Positions 6,162-13,101 of a DNA stretch of 13,101 nt are shown here, in pieces. The position numbers and the translations under genes were made by a program. The stretch lies in the NCBI GenBank assembly GCA_035636095.1, contig DASPZU010000086.1, forward strand, positions 1-13,101, in the 5' to 3' direction. Every line of letters starts with the position of its first letter. The first letter of the stretch is position 1. Under the pieces are notes generated by a model. It saw only the letters and a list, made by a program, of their open reading frames with translations. It was not told where the DNA came from and ran no database searches. This DNA is from Gp7-AA10 sp035636095 (GTDB lineage: Bacteria; Acidobacteriota; Thermoanaerobaculia; Gp7-AA8).

Positions 6162-6812
6162 CTACAGCTCGCCTTTGTGCTCCAGCGCAAAACGCAGCAG
6201 AACGTTGGTTCCCGACAGGCTGAGCTTCGAGCAGATGTTCGCCCGATGGTTTTCGACGGTGCGATAGCTAACGCCGAGTTCGTGGGCGATCTCCTTGCTC
6301 GTCCGGCCGAGGGAAATCGATTTCAGGATCTTCCGCTCCGCCGAGGTGAGGCGCTGCAACTCCGGCTTCTGTTCGCGGAGCGCGGCTGCGCGCTCGGCGC
6401 GACCGAGAAGAAGCGACGAGAGTCCGGCGCTGATGTACGGTGTTCCCGACGCCGCTGCGCGAATGCCCGTGGTGATTTCCGACGCCGCGGCGTCCTTGAG
6501 CAGATAGCCCGCCGCTCCGGCGTCGATCGCCGCATTGAAAATGGCCTCGTCACGGTGCATGGTCAGGAAGAGGATGCGAACCTGCAGGCCGTTCTCACGC
6601 GCCTTCTTCAAAATGCTCAGCCCACGTTCGCCCGGCATCTCGATGTCGAGAACGGCGACGTCGGGTTTCAAGCTCTGAATGAGCTTCCACGCCTCCTCGC
6701 CGGTTGCCGCTTCGCCGACCACCGAAATTCCTCCCGTGTGCCCGATGGCATCCAGCAGGCCGCGGCGGAACATCGGATGATCATCGGCAATCACCACGCG
6801 AATGCTGTTCAT
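6162..6812 (-). CDS. NarL/FixJ-family response regulator
   Basis: A 216-residue two-component response regulator. The receiver domain is residues 1-120, with acid pair Asp10-Asp11 (VVIADDHPMFRRG), phosphoacceptor Asp56 (VAVLDIEMPGERG), Thr84 (LFLTMHRDE) and Lys106 (GYLLKDA). A LuxR-type helix-turn-helix occupies about 153-216 (LTSAERKILKSISLGRTSKE, then TVENHRANICSKL). It should bind DNA as a dimer when phosphorylated. Its ATG overlaps the kinase stop codon (ATGA at 6812-6809), so the pair is translationally coupled and almost certainly cognate. Target promoters are unknown. The exported-protein genes downstream on the same strand are candidates by position only. Confidence 0.96.
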   Translation of the reverse strand: MNSIRVVIADDHPMFRRGLLDAIGHTGGISVVGEAATGEEAWKLIQSLKPDVAVLDIEMPGERGLSILKKARENGLQVRILFLTMHRDEAIFNAAIDAGAAGYLLKDAAASEITTGIRAAASGTPYISAGLSSLLLGRAERAAALREQKPELQRLTSAERKILKSISLGRTSKEIAHELGVSYRTVENHRANICSKLSLSGTNVLLRFALEHKGEL

Positions 6813-9757
6813 CGGATCCGGATCGCGTCGAAGTGGACAGTCATGGTCGTTCCCTCACCCTCCTGCGACGTGATGTCGCACGTCCCGCCGAGGATCCGGG
6901 CGCGTTCGGCGATGCTTCGGATCCCGAGCCCCACCCGCCCGTCCTCGCCCTGGTCGGAAAGTCCGACACCGTTGTCGTGAACCCTGATACGGATCCGCGG
7001 CGGTTCGCTGATCATGCTCACCACAGCGGCGGTCGCCCCGGAGTGACGCACGACGTTGCTCATCCACTCCTGGATGATTCGGAAAATGTTCACTTCCGCC
7101 TCCTTTGACAGCAACCCATCGACCGCATCGAGCTGCGACGAGACCAGAATCGGCGAGGAGGCTCCCATGCGACGAAGGAGAGCTTCGATCGCTTTGGTGA
7201 TTCCAACGTGATCGAGCTCCGCCGGGCGGAGGTTGTAAGCGATCCGCCGCACCTCATCGATCGCGGTCGAAGCGGTCTCCGAGATTTCGCCAAGCTGCTT
7301 GGTGACGCTGGCGACATCGTTTCCGCGCTCGGCTGCCAGAAGCGCGCGGTTCTTGATGACCAGGAGGTTTTGCCCGAGGCTGTCGTGCAGCTCCAAAGCA
7401 ACGCGTTTGCGCTCGTCCTCCTGTTGCAGGATCAGGCGACGCGAGAATTCCGACTGCGCCGCACGCCGGCTCTCGATACGCCGCAGTCGAACCCAGAACG
7501 CCAGCAGTAGCGCCGATCCAACAACCGCCGCGAAGAGCGTGTCGAACCATCCCGTGCGCCAGAACGGCGGGAGCACGACGACGTCCACCGATGCCGGCCG
7601 AGCGTTCCACTGACCGGCGGCATTCGCCGCGCTGACGAGGAAACGATAACGCCCGGGCGCCAGTCCAGTGTACGTCGCCGTTCTGCTACCGATGATCTGA
7701 CTCCAGGTACGGTCCAGACCCTCGAGCATGCTGCGATAGCGGATGCGTTCGGAGTCGATGAAGGTCATCGAGGCGTAATGAATCTCAATTCGCCTGCCGC
7801 CGGCAGCGACGCGAAGAGGCATGGTCGGCGAGACCTCCTGCCCGTCAACAGTCGCGCCGACGATTCGCACTTGAGGCGGCGGCCCGCCGGAATGGAGCAG
7901 CGTCGGATTGATGACCACGATGCCACGTTGCGTTGGAAACCAAAACCTGCCGTCCGCGGTCTTGCATCCCGCCGATTGCACTCCTCCGTTGCATTCCGCG
8001 CTCTCCAGGCCGTCACGTCGCGTGAGCACCAGCGCGCTGAGGGAGCGCAATGCTCCGTCGGCGACGGCATTCAGTTCCGCACGAGCTACACGGTAGATCC
8101 CGCGATTACATGACATCCAGAAGAATGATTGCTCCTCGAGAATCGAAAACACGCCGTTGTCGAACAGCCCGTCACGCGTCGTGATCGTGGCCACGCGTCC
8201 GTTCCGGATCCGACTGAGTCCGCCGTCGTACGTGCCGATCCACAGCGTTCCGTCGTCATCGACATGGATCGCACGGACATTCCCGCTTGCGAGCCCGGAA
8301 CGCTCGTCGGCGACGATTGTGAACTTGCCGTTCTTCCATCGCCCCACTCCTGCCCGCGTTCCCATCAGCATGCTGCCGTCCCGATCCTCGGCCAGAACAT
8401 GGATCTCTCGCCAGCTTCCGTTTGCGTTGATCGGAATCGGTTTGAATCGGTCGCCGTCAAGCACCGTTAATCCGCCGAATGTTCCCGCCCAGAGATGCCC
8501 TGCCCGGTCGCGATACAGCGCCGGCACAATCTGGTTCGGCAGCCCGTCCGCTGCGGTGAAATGGCGCTTCCTGCCGGCTTTCCAAAGCGTGACACCTTCT
8601 CCATAGATCGTCCACCACAGCGTTCCGTCCGGCTGCTCGAGAAGCGACATGACGTGGCCCGTCGCCGTCCCCACCGGTTGAAAGCCGCCGGCAACGAGCC
8701 GGTACACACCGCTGCCCCATGTCCCCGCGAGCAGCGTGTTGCCGCTGGCGATCAGCGGGTAGACATTCGGATTAGCAAGGCCGCTCTCTACGCCAAACAC
8801 CCTGGCGATGCGAGGGCGAATGCAACTGAGGCCATTGTCGGAAGTCCCGGCCCAGAGCGTCCCTTCGCGATCCTCGAAGAGCGTACTGACCGATTGTGAC
8901 GCCAGCCCGTCGGATCGTGTAATCCACTCGGAACCGCGTTGGCCGATCCGCACGAGGCCTTCCCCCTCGATCGCAAGCCACAGCGCGCCATCGGATGCGA
9001 GGAGAACGGCCGAGATGGCTTCCGCCGGCATTTCTGGTCCAAGCGGATACGATCGGATCTCGCCGTGGAGAAGCCTTAGGACGTGCCCGTGTTGCGCAAT
9101 CCAGACCGCGCCGTGTTGATCCGTTTCGATCGCGGTCACGCGGTCGGTGGTCAGGCCGTCGCGCGGCGTGAGCGTTCGGTGAAGATCGGGGCTGACAATC
9201 TCCACACCGCTCAGCGTGGCATAAGCAAATCCCTGATGGTAGCCGTAGCCGTACGGCGTGGTGAACGTCCGCGTGCCGAGCGTGGGCGGGACGCGTGGAA
9301 CAAACGCTGCGCCGTCGAACGCGAAAAACCCGTCGTTCGACAGAGCCCACAACGAGCCTCCACTTTCCCCGATCGCGCAGATTGCGTTTGCCGGACCGCC
9401 GGCGTGATACGACCGGAATACACCGCGGCGAAGCGCGGTCAGAAAACCGTCTTCCGTGCCCGCCCACAAGGTACCGGCGCGATCCTCGAACATCGTGGTG
9501 AAGCGATTGCTGGCGATTCCCCGTGTGGTGGCACGCTCGAAGACGCGAAAGGCGATCCCGTCGTAGCGCACCAATCCGCCGTACGTGGTGAACCAAAGAT
9601 ACCCGTCGCCCGTTTGACAGATCGCGTGGACAGTGCCCTGCGGCAGAACGTCATCGGTGGTCCAGCTCCGCGCCTGCCATCGCGTCGCGGCGTGCAGACG
9701 GGGTTCAAAAAGTAAAAGTACAGCGAAAGCAACCGAGACGCATGTTTGAGACCGCAA
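6809..9757 (-). CDS. Beta-propeller sensor histidine kinase (NarX/DegS-type)
   Basis: A 982-residue membrane kinase. The signal peptide is at about 1-23. Residues about 24-620 form a periplasmic double propeller, with some 13 Reg_prop repeats such as GYLWFTTYGGLVRYDG, GTLWAGTEDG and GTLWIGTYDGGLSRI. A Y_Y_Y domain follows at about 650-730 (ending near APGRYRFLVSAANAAGQWNA), then one membrane helix at about 738-757. The cytoplasmic part has a HisKA_3 dimerisation domain with phosphoacceptor His791 (ALELHDSLGQ), then an HATPase domain with N-box Asn901 (NVVRH), G1 HDNGVGL (927-933) and G2 GLGI (943-946). The propeller architecture resembles sensors of sugars or polymers such as the HTCS proteins, but the ligand is unknown. 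The start is TTG at 9757, the only start codon in frame near the signal peptide, with no strong ribosome binding site. It overlaps the NarL-type regulator by four bases. Confidence 0.94.
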   Translation of the reverse strand: MRSQTCVSVAFAVLLLFEPRLHAATRWQARSWTTDDVLPQGTVHAICQTGDGYLWFTTYGGLVRYDGIAFRVFERATTRGIASNRFTTMFEDRAGTLWAGTEDGFLTALRRGVFRSYHAGGPANAICAIGESGGSLWALSNDGFFAFDGAAFVPRVPPTLGTRTFTTPYGYGYHQGFAYATLSGVEIVSPDLHRTLTPRDGLTTDRVTAIETDQHGAVWIAQHGHVLRLLHGEIRSYPLGPEMPAEAISAVLLASDGALWLAIEGEGLVRIGQRGSEWITRSDGLASQSVSTLFEDREGTLWAGTSDNGLSCIRPRIARVFGVESGLANPNVYPLIASGNTLLAGTWGSGVYRLVAGGFQPVGTATGHVMSLLEQPDGTLWWTIYGEGVTLWKAGRKRHFTAADGLPNQIVPALYRDRAGHLWAGTFGGLTVLDGDRFKPIPINANGSWREIHVLAEDRDGSMLMGTRAGVGRWKNGKFTIVADERSGLASGNVRAIHVDDDGTLWIGTYDGGLSRIRNGRVATITTRDGLFDNGVFSILEEQSFFWMSCNRGIYRVARAELNAVADGALRSLSALVLTRRDGLESAECNGGVQSAGCKTADGRFWFPTQRGIVVINPTLLHSGGPPPQVRIVGATVDGQEVSPTMPLRVAAGGRRIEIHYASMTFIDSERIRYRSMLEGLDRTWSQIIGSRTATYTGLAPGRYRFLVSAANAAGQWNARPASVDVVVLPPFWRTGWFDTLFAAVVGSALLLAFWVRLRRIESRRAAQSEFSRRLILQQEDERKRVALELHDSLGQNLLVIKNRALLAAERGNDVASVTKQLGEISETASTAIDEVRRIAYNLRPAELDHVGITKAIEALLRRMGASSPILVSSQLDAVDGLLSKEAEVNIFRIIQEWMSNVVRHSGATAAVVSMISEPPRIRIRVHDNGVGLSDQGEDGRVGLGIRSIAERARILGGTCDITSQEGEGTTMTVHFDAIRIR

Positions 9758-10086
9758 GAGTGATGTCGATTCTACTCGTCGGGCACGTGTGGCGCGCCTG
9801 CACCCGGCCGGGTGGCTTCAGCGCCTCGATCGTGGTCGAGCCCTGGAATACCTCGGGAGGTGTGATGCGGCGCTCGCAGTCCGAGAATCCGCCGGCCAGA
9901 GGATTCGCTCACGAGGCTCGCCCTCCGTTGGGGCGGACGTGGTCCCGCCGAGTTTTCGCCTGAAAGGGACGCGCGTACCAGGAGTCACGACGAAACAGAG
10001 ACGCGTCAAGCGCTTTGTAAAAAAGTTGGCCTCGTCATCCTGAGCCGCGAAGACGGCGAAGGATCTCAAGATACGGAACGCTCCGC
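9758..10086. other. Non-coding gap with several palindromes
   Basis: A 329-base gap between the kinase start and the asnB stop. No convincing gene is seen. Near the kinase it contains cacgtg (9784-9789), ggcgcgcc (9791-9798) and a perfect 14-base palindrome, cacccggccgggtg (9801-9814). A weak minus-strand TAGAAT (9774-9769) lies close to the kinase start, without a recognisable -35 box. At the asnB end lies the long inverted repeat described separately, plus an A-run at 10019-10024 (T-run on the minus strand). Confidence 0.6.
9801..9814. repeat. 14-base perfect palindrome upstream of the kinase gene
   Basis: The sequence cacccggccgggtg is its own reverse complement and ends about 44 bases upstream of the kinase start. 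It is a possible operator or small cruciform. The GC-rich context makes chance occurrence plausible. Confidence 0.4.
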
Positions 10087-10097
10087 TCAGGATGACG
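10033..10097. repeat. Intergenic inverted repeat of the cgtcatcctgagc type
   Basis: Perfect 13-base arms cgtcatcctgagc (10033-10045) and gctcaggatgacg (10085-10097) flank 39 bases containing gaaggatctcaagat. This arm sequence resembles a dispersed intergenic repeat I recall from Acidobacteriota and related GC-rich genomes; only one copy is in the window. Its right arm overlaps the last codons of asnB, so the asnB stop TGA (10089-10087) is part of the repeat. On the minus strand, eight bases after the left arm, a T6 run (10024-10019) follows, so the element may also terminate asnB transcription. Confidence 0.7.
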
Positions 10098-11895
10098 CCG
10101 TGCGCTGCCAGAGGAACAACGCCCACGGCCGCATGCCGAATGAATGCGGCACTTCCTTGTGCTCGCGCTCGAGCCAATCGTTGATGGGGACCGTGAAGCC
10201 GGTCTTTTTTCGCTGGAGGATTTCGGCGGGCAGCGGCGTGCGCGGTGAGCTGGCCAGCATCTGTTTTCCGTCGCGACGGCTGCCGGTGAAAACCACCGGC
10301 GCGACCTCGCGAAGCAGAAAAGCGTCGACCAGTGGCACGCGAACCTCGAGCGAGTGGGCCATGCTCGCCCAGTCGATATCGCGCAGGAGCTGATTGCGCA
10401 TGTACAGCGACGACTCGAGCGCCGCCACGCGCGCGAACGGCGTGCCCGGGTCGGGCGTGATGGCTTCGCGAATGGCATCCAGCGGTGCCAGTCGCCGCAA
10501 CCCTTCCTCGGCCATGGCGTCGCCCAGCAGTGCCGGAAGCTCGTCGGGAAGGAAGAGGCCCCGCTTCATGAGGTAGGCGCCTTCGTAGGAGTGCATGTAT
10601 TTGAGCGCGTGCGCGGTCTTCGGGCTGCGCCGCGGACTCTGAGGCCGCATCCTGGCCCACGTCCGCTCGAAAGCGCGTCCGGTGGCGGGCAGATAACGAA
10701 AAATTCGAAACCACCGCACGAAGCGCGGAATCGTTTTGAAGGTCGTGTAACCACCGAACAATTCGTCGCCGCCCGTGCCCGAGAGCGCGACTTTCCATCC
10801 CAGCTCGGCGGCCGCTTTGCACACGAAGTACGAATTCATGCCGTCGATCGACGGCTGGTCCATCGCGTCGAGCGCTTTCGGCAATGTCTCCAGAAACTCC
10901 TTGCCGCTGAGCGTGCGGGTCTGGTGCTGCGTTCCATAGCGGCGTGCGATGACTTCGGCCAGCGGCGCCTCGTCGCGCTCCGTGCCGATGTACTCCTCGA
11001 ATCGCAGCGTGACTGTTCGAAGCGGCGGTCCGCTTTCGGCAGCCAGTGCCACCACCGTGCTCGAGTCCCGACCTGATGACAGGAACGCGCCGACGGGCAC
11101 ATCGCTGACGAGGTGGTAACGGACCGATTCCGCGACGGCCTTGCTGATGACCTCCTGCCGCTCTCCGTCAGAGCGCGGCCTTGAGGACGCGGCCTCGCGC
11201 AAAACGGCGGCGACCGAAAAATAGGACTTCGGCTCCGACGGTCCGGAGGATGTGATCGTCATCCAGCTTCCGGCGGGAACCGCGCGGATCGCGTCATAGG
11301 TTGTGAATGGCTCCGGAACACTCCCGCGCAGGAGAAAACCGGCGATGCCGGCCGGATCGCGCGTCTTCGAGACCGCGTTGCTGGCGAGGAGGGCCTTGAC
11401 CTGCGACGCCATGCGGACCGTCCTGCCATCGTTGGTGTAGTACAGAGGCTTGATGCCGTAAGGATCGCGCGCGAGGAAGAGTGTCCGGGTGCGATCGTCC
11501 CAGATGCAGAACGCGAACATGCCGCGCAGTTTCGGCAGCATGGCAGCGCCTTCGTGCCGATAAAGCCGAAGCACGACTTCGGTATCTGAAGTCGTGTCGA
11601 AGTGCTCCCCCCGCGCCATCAGCTCGCCGCGGAGCTCCTGGTAGTTGTAAATCTCGCCGTTGAATACGATGGCGAGATCGCCGGTGCGGTTTCGCATGGG
11701 CTGATTTGCGCGCTCGCTGACGTCGATGATCGACAAGCGGCGATGAGCGAGCGCGACGCGGCGATCATCGCTGATCCATTGTCCGGCCGCGTCGGGACCG
11801 CGCAGCCGCATGGCGTCGCAGGTGCGGCCCAGCTCATCGGGATCGACCGGCGGCGCTGATGGATGAAAGGCGTAGATGGCGTTGATGCCGCACAT
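10087..11895 (-). CDS. asnB: Asparagine synthase (glutamine-hydrolysing)
   Basis: A 602-residue class II amidotransferase of the AsnB family, which makes asparagine from aspartate, ATP and glutamine. The N-terminal glutaminase domain (about 2-220) begins with catalytic Cys2 (MCGINAIY) and contains LRGPD (31-35), HRRLSIIDVS (51-60), FNGEIYNY (78-85) and SDTEVV (103-108). The synthetase domain follows, with pyrophosphate-loop motif SSGRDSS (273-279) and later GTGGDELFGGY. The usual loop motif is SGGxDS; here the second residue is Ser and x is Arg, a mild variant that may still be active. Near the C-terminus are DWASMAHSLEVRVPLVD and KTGFTVP, both typical. The ATG at 11895 lacks a strong ribosome binding site. 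The gene is divergent from the clpX-like gene with 29 bases between starts. The extreme C-terminus (TASS) and stop come from an intergenic repeat. Confidence 0.95.
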   Translation of the reverse strand: MCGINAIYAFHPSAPPVDPDELGRTCDAMRLRGPDAAGQWISDDRRVALAHRRLSIIDVSERANQPMRNRTGDLAIVFNGEIYNYQELRGELMARGEHFDTTSDTEVVLRLYRHEGAAMLPKLRGMFAFCIWDDRTRTLFLARDPYGIKPLYYTNDGRTVRMASQVKALLASNAVSKTRDPAGIAGFLLRGSVPEPFTTYDAIRAVPAGSWMTITSSGPSEPKSYFSVAAVLREAASSRPRSDGERQEVISKAVAESVRYHLVSDVPVGAFLSSGRDSSTVVALAAESGPPLRTVTLRFEEYIGTERDEAPLAEVIARRYGTQHQTRTLSGKEFLETLPKALDAMDQPSIDGMNSYFVCKAAAELGWKVALSGTGGDELFGGYTTFKTIPRFVRWFRIFRYLPATGRAFERTWARMRPQSPRRSPKTAHALKYMHSYEGAYLMKRGLFLPDELPALLGDAMAEEGLRRLAPLDAIREAITPDPGTPFARVAALESSLYMRNQLLRDIDWASMAHSLEVRVPLVDAFLLREVAPVVFTGSRRDGKQMLASSPRTPLPAEILQRKKTGFTVPINDWLEREHKEVPHSFGMRPWALFLWQRTASS

Positions 11896-11902
11896 TCCGC
11901 GC

Positions 11903-11908
11903 TATACT
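11903..11908 (+). promoter_or_regulatory. Possible -10 box for the clpX-like gene
   Basis: TATACT lies 16 bases before the ATG at 11925. TTGATG at 11882-11887 could be a -35 box with a short 15-base spacer, inside the 5' end of asnB. This would give a leader of only about 10 bases. The call is tentative. Confidence 0.3.
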
Positions 11909-11924
11909 GAACCATAGGGCGGGC

Positions 11925-12974
11925 ATGAAGGAAAAGCGCGATATCTATCGCTTTCTTCACGTCACACCGCGTCGCATCTTTGAGCAGCTCGATCAGTACG
12001 TGGTCGGTCAGAAGCACGCGAAGGAAGTTCTGGCCATCGCTGCTTACAACCACCTCAAGCGGATCGAGTACCTCAAGTTCGGCGGCGAAGTCTCCATTCG
12101 CAAATCGAACATCCTGATGATCGGTCCGTCCGGGTCGGGGAAAACGTATCTGGCGCGAACCTTGGCCCGCATTCTCGACGTCCCCTTCGCCTACAACGAT
12201 GCCACCGCCTTCACCGAGGCCGGGTATTACGGCGAAGACGTGGAGGTCGCGATCGGACGTCTTCTGTACGCCACCAATCAGAACGTCAACGCCGCCGAGA
12301 ACGGAATCGTCTTCATCGACGAGATCGACAAGATCGCGCGGCGCACCGGCGGTGCGCGCACCGGCGCAGGCTCGCGCGACATCGGCGGCGAAGGCGTGCA
12401 GCAGGCGCTGCTGAAAATCCTGGAAGGCGAGAAGATTTTCGTGCCGCTCAACGTCACGGCCCATTGGAACAAGTATGACTACGTCGAGATCGACATCTCG
12501 AACATTCTCTTCATCTGCGCCGGATCGTTCTCCGACATGGAGGAGAGCGGCGAGTCGAAGCCGATCGGGTTCTTCGGCGACGATGAGAAGCACACCCGCG
12601 AGGTCAGCACCGAGGATCTCGTCAAATACGGATTCCTCCCCGAGCTCCTGGGCCGTCTTCCGGTGCGCGTCGAGCTGGACGCGCTGAGCGCCGATGATCT
12701 CGTCACCATCCTCACCCAGCCGCGCGAAGCAATGATTCCCGAATACCAGCGGCTGTGCGCGCTCGATCAGATCCAGCTCGACTTCTCTCATGAGGCGCTC
12801 CTCGAAATCGCCAATGCGGCGCTGAAGCAGAAGCTCGGTGCGCGCGCTCTCCGCGCCATCCTCGAGAAGGTTCTGCATCCGATTCTCTTCGTCGGCCCCG
12901 AGCGCGCCGGCGAGCGCGTCACCATCGAGCCGGAGGATGTTCGACGCGCGGTGGCGGCGCCGTCGACGTCGTGA
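11925..12974 (+). CDS. ClpX-like AAA+ unfoldase lacking the zinc-binding domain
   Basis: A 349-residue AAA+ ATPase that aligns by eye with the ClpX core. It has Walker A GPSGSGKT (67-74), Walker B VFIDEIDK (129-136), a pore-1 loop GYYG (100-103, GYVG in ClpX), GGEGVQQALLK (154-164), sensor 1 ILFICAGSF (194-202), arginine finger Arg244 (LLGRLPV) and sensor 2 Arg307 (LGARALRAI). The IGF tripeptide that docks ClpP is present (214-216). Classical ClpX is about 420 residues and begins with a C4 zinc-binding domain; here the protein starts almost directly at the AAA+ core (VTPRRIFEQLDQYVVGQ). An in-frame TGA at 11883-11885 excludes an upstream zinc domain. The RKH loop is replaced by NVTAHWNKYDY. 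It probably works with ClpP on a different substrate set, and is likely a paralogue of a canonical ClpX elsewhere. Confidence 0.9.
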   Translation: MKEKRDIYRFLHVTPRRIFEQLDQYVVGQKHAKEVLAIAAYNHLKRIEYLKFGGEVSIRKSNILMIGPSGSGKTYLARTLARILDVPFAYNDATAFTEAGYYGEDVEVAIGRLLYATNQNVNAAENGIVFIDEIDKIARRTGGARTGAGSRDIGGEGVQQALLKILEGEKIFVPLNVTAHWNKYDYVEIDISNILFICAGSFSDMEESGESKPIGFFGDDEKHTREVSTEDLVKYGFLPELLGRLPVRVELDALSADDLVTILTQPREAMIPEYQRLCALDQIQLDFSHEALLEIANAALKQKLGARALRAILEKVLHPILFVGPERAGERVTIEPEDVRRAVAAPSTS

Positions 12975-12978
12975 TGAC

Positions 12979-13092
12979 CCCTCATCCGCCGCTTCGCGGC
13001 ACCTTCTCCCCGCTTCGCGGGGCGAAGGAACTCGTCTTTGTGATCCTCGCCCCGCGTGAGCGGGGGGAGGGTGGCCGAAGGCCGGGTGAGGG
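12979..13092. repeat. Multi-hairpin imperfect inverted repeat
   Basis: Outer arms ccctcatccg (12979-12988) and cgggtgaggg (13083-13092) pair with one mismatch. Four small hairpins lie inside: gccgc/gcggc (12988-13000), ccccgc/gcgggg (13008-13022), ccccgc/gcgggg (13050-13065) and ggcc/ggcc (13073-13083). The segment accttctccccgc (13001-13013) pairs imperfectly with 13060-13072, so the whole folds as one large stem with side loops. It begins four bases after the clpX-like stop codon. It resembles a dispersed intergenic palindromic element of GC-rich bacteria and may act as a terminator. Confidence 0.7.
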
Positions 13093-13101
13093 ACGCACCT
13101 C

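Noticed and set aside
6024..6980. Open frame of 318 residues on the plus strand
   Set aside because: It is antisense to the NarL-type regulator and the kinase C-terminus, with no domain or ribosome binding site.
9742..9963. Possible 73-residue plus-strand gene in the gap upstream of the kinase
   Set aside because: There is no ribosome binding site and no recognisable motif. It begins inside the kinase gene, and its composition is Arg/Pro/Ser-rich like a shadow frame.
9818..10822. Open frame of 334 residues on the minus strand
   Set aside because: Most of it overlaps asnB in a different frame, it is Arg/Ala-rich and it has no motif. It is a GC-rich shadow.
11619..12878. Open frame of 419 residues on the minus strand, antisense to the clpX-like gene
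   Set aside because: It runs antisense to a gene with full AAA+ motifs and into asnB in another frame. Its composition is that of a codon-bias shadow, and it has no recognisable domain or ribosome binding site.
12979..13092. CRISPR array or tRNA at the right edge
   Set aside because: The repeats are inverted hairpins, not regularly spaced direct repeats, and no cloverleaf or CCA-type end is seen.

Overview
The window is a GC-rich (roughly 60%) bacterial chromosome segment with tightly packed genes, many of them overlapping by the ATGA type. Ten genes form one long minus-strand block (9757 down to 93), followed by a divergent pair at the right end (asnB on minus, a clpX-like gene on plus). 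The periplasmic beta-propeller histidine kinase, the small secretin and DsbA genes, and the scattered 'cgtcatcctgagc'-type intergenic repeat together suggest an Acidobacteriota-like soil bacterium or metagenome bin. This is inference: no rRNA or marker gene is present.

Region 1 (9757-5740, minus) is regulatory. A 982-residue membrane histidine kinase has a double Reg_prop beta-propeller, a Y_Y_Y domain, one membrane helix, and HisKA_3 and HATPase domains. It overlaps a NarL/FixJ response regulator by four bases, and 83 bases later comes a stand-alone CheY-like receiver. One kinase is thus followed by a DNA-binding regulator and a receiver with no output domain.

Region 2 (5641-93, minus) encodes mostly exported proteins, each with a clear signal peptide. 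In transcription order they are a Cys-rich protein with two EF-hands, a coiled-coil protein, a small 8-Cys protein, a SurA_N-like/DsbA-like thiol oxidoreductase, a short lipoprotein secretin, a cytoplasmic GNAT-like protein, and a ComEA-like helix-hairpin-helix protein. The grouping suggests a small envelope or secretion locus in which a DsbA-like enzyme could form disulfides in the Cys-rich products and the secretin provides an outer-membrane pore. No secretion ATPase, inner-membrane platform or pilin is visible, so a complete secretion system cannot be claimed. Control by the upstream two-component genes is suggested only by proximity and shared strand.

Region 3 (9758-10086) is a non-coding gap with several palindromes and a 13-bp inverted repeat whose right arm supplies the stop codon of asnB.

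Region 4 (10087-12974) holds a class II asparagine synthetase (minus) and, 29 bases away and divergent, a ClpX-like AAA+ unfoldase that lacks the zinc-binding N-domain but keeps the IGF ClpP-docking loop. The right edge (about 12979-13092) is a multi-hairpin imperfect inverted repeat of a dispersed intergenic type.

The most interesting points are the secretin/DsbA/Cys-rich protein cluster and the zinc-domain-less ClpX paralogue with altered substrate-contacting loops.
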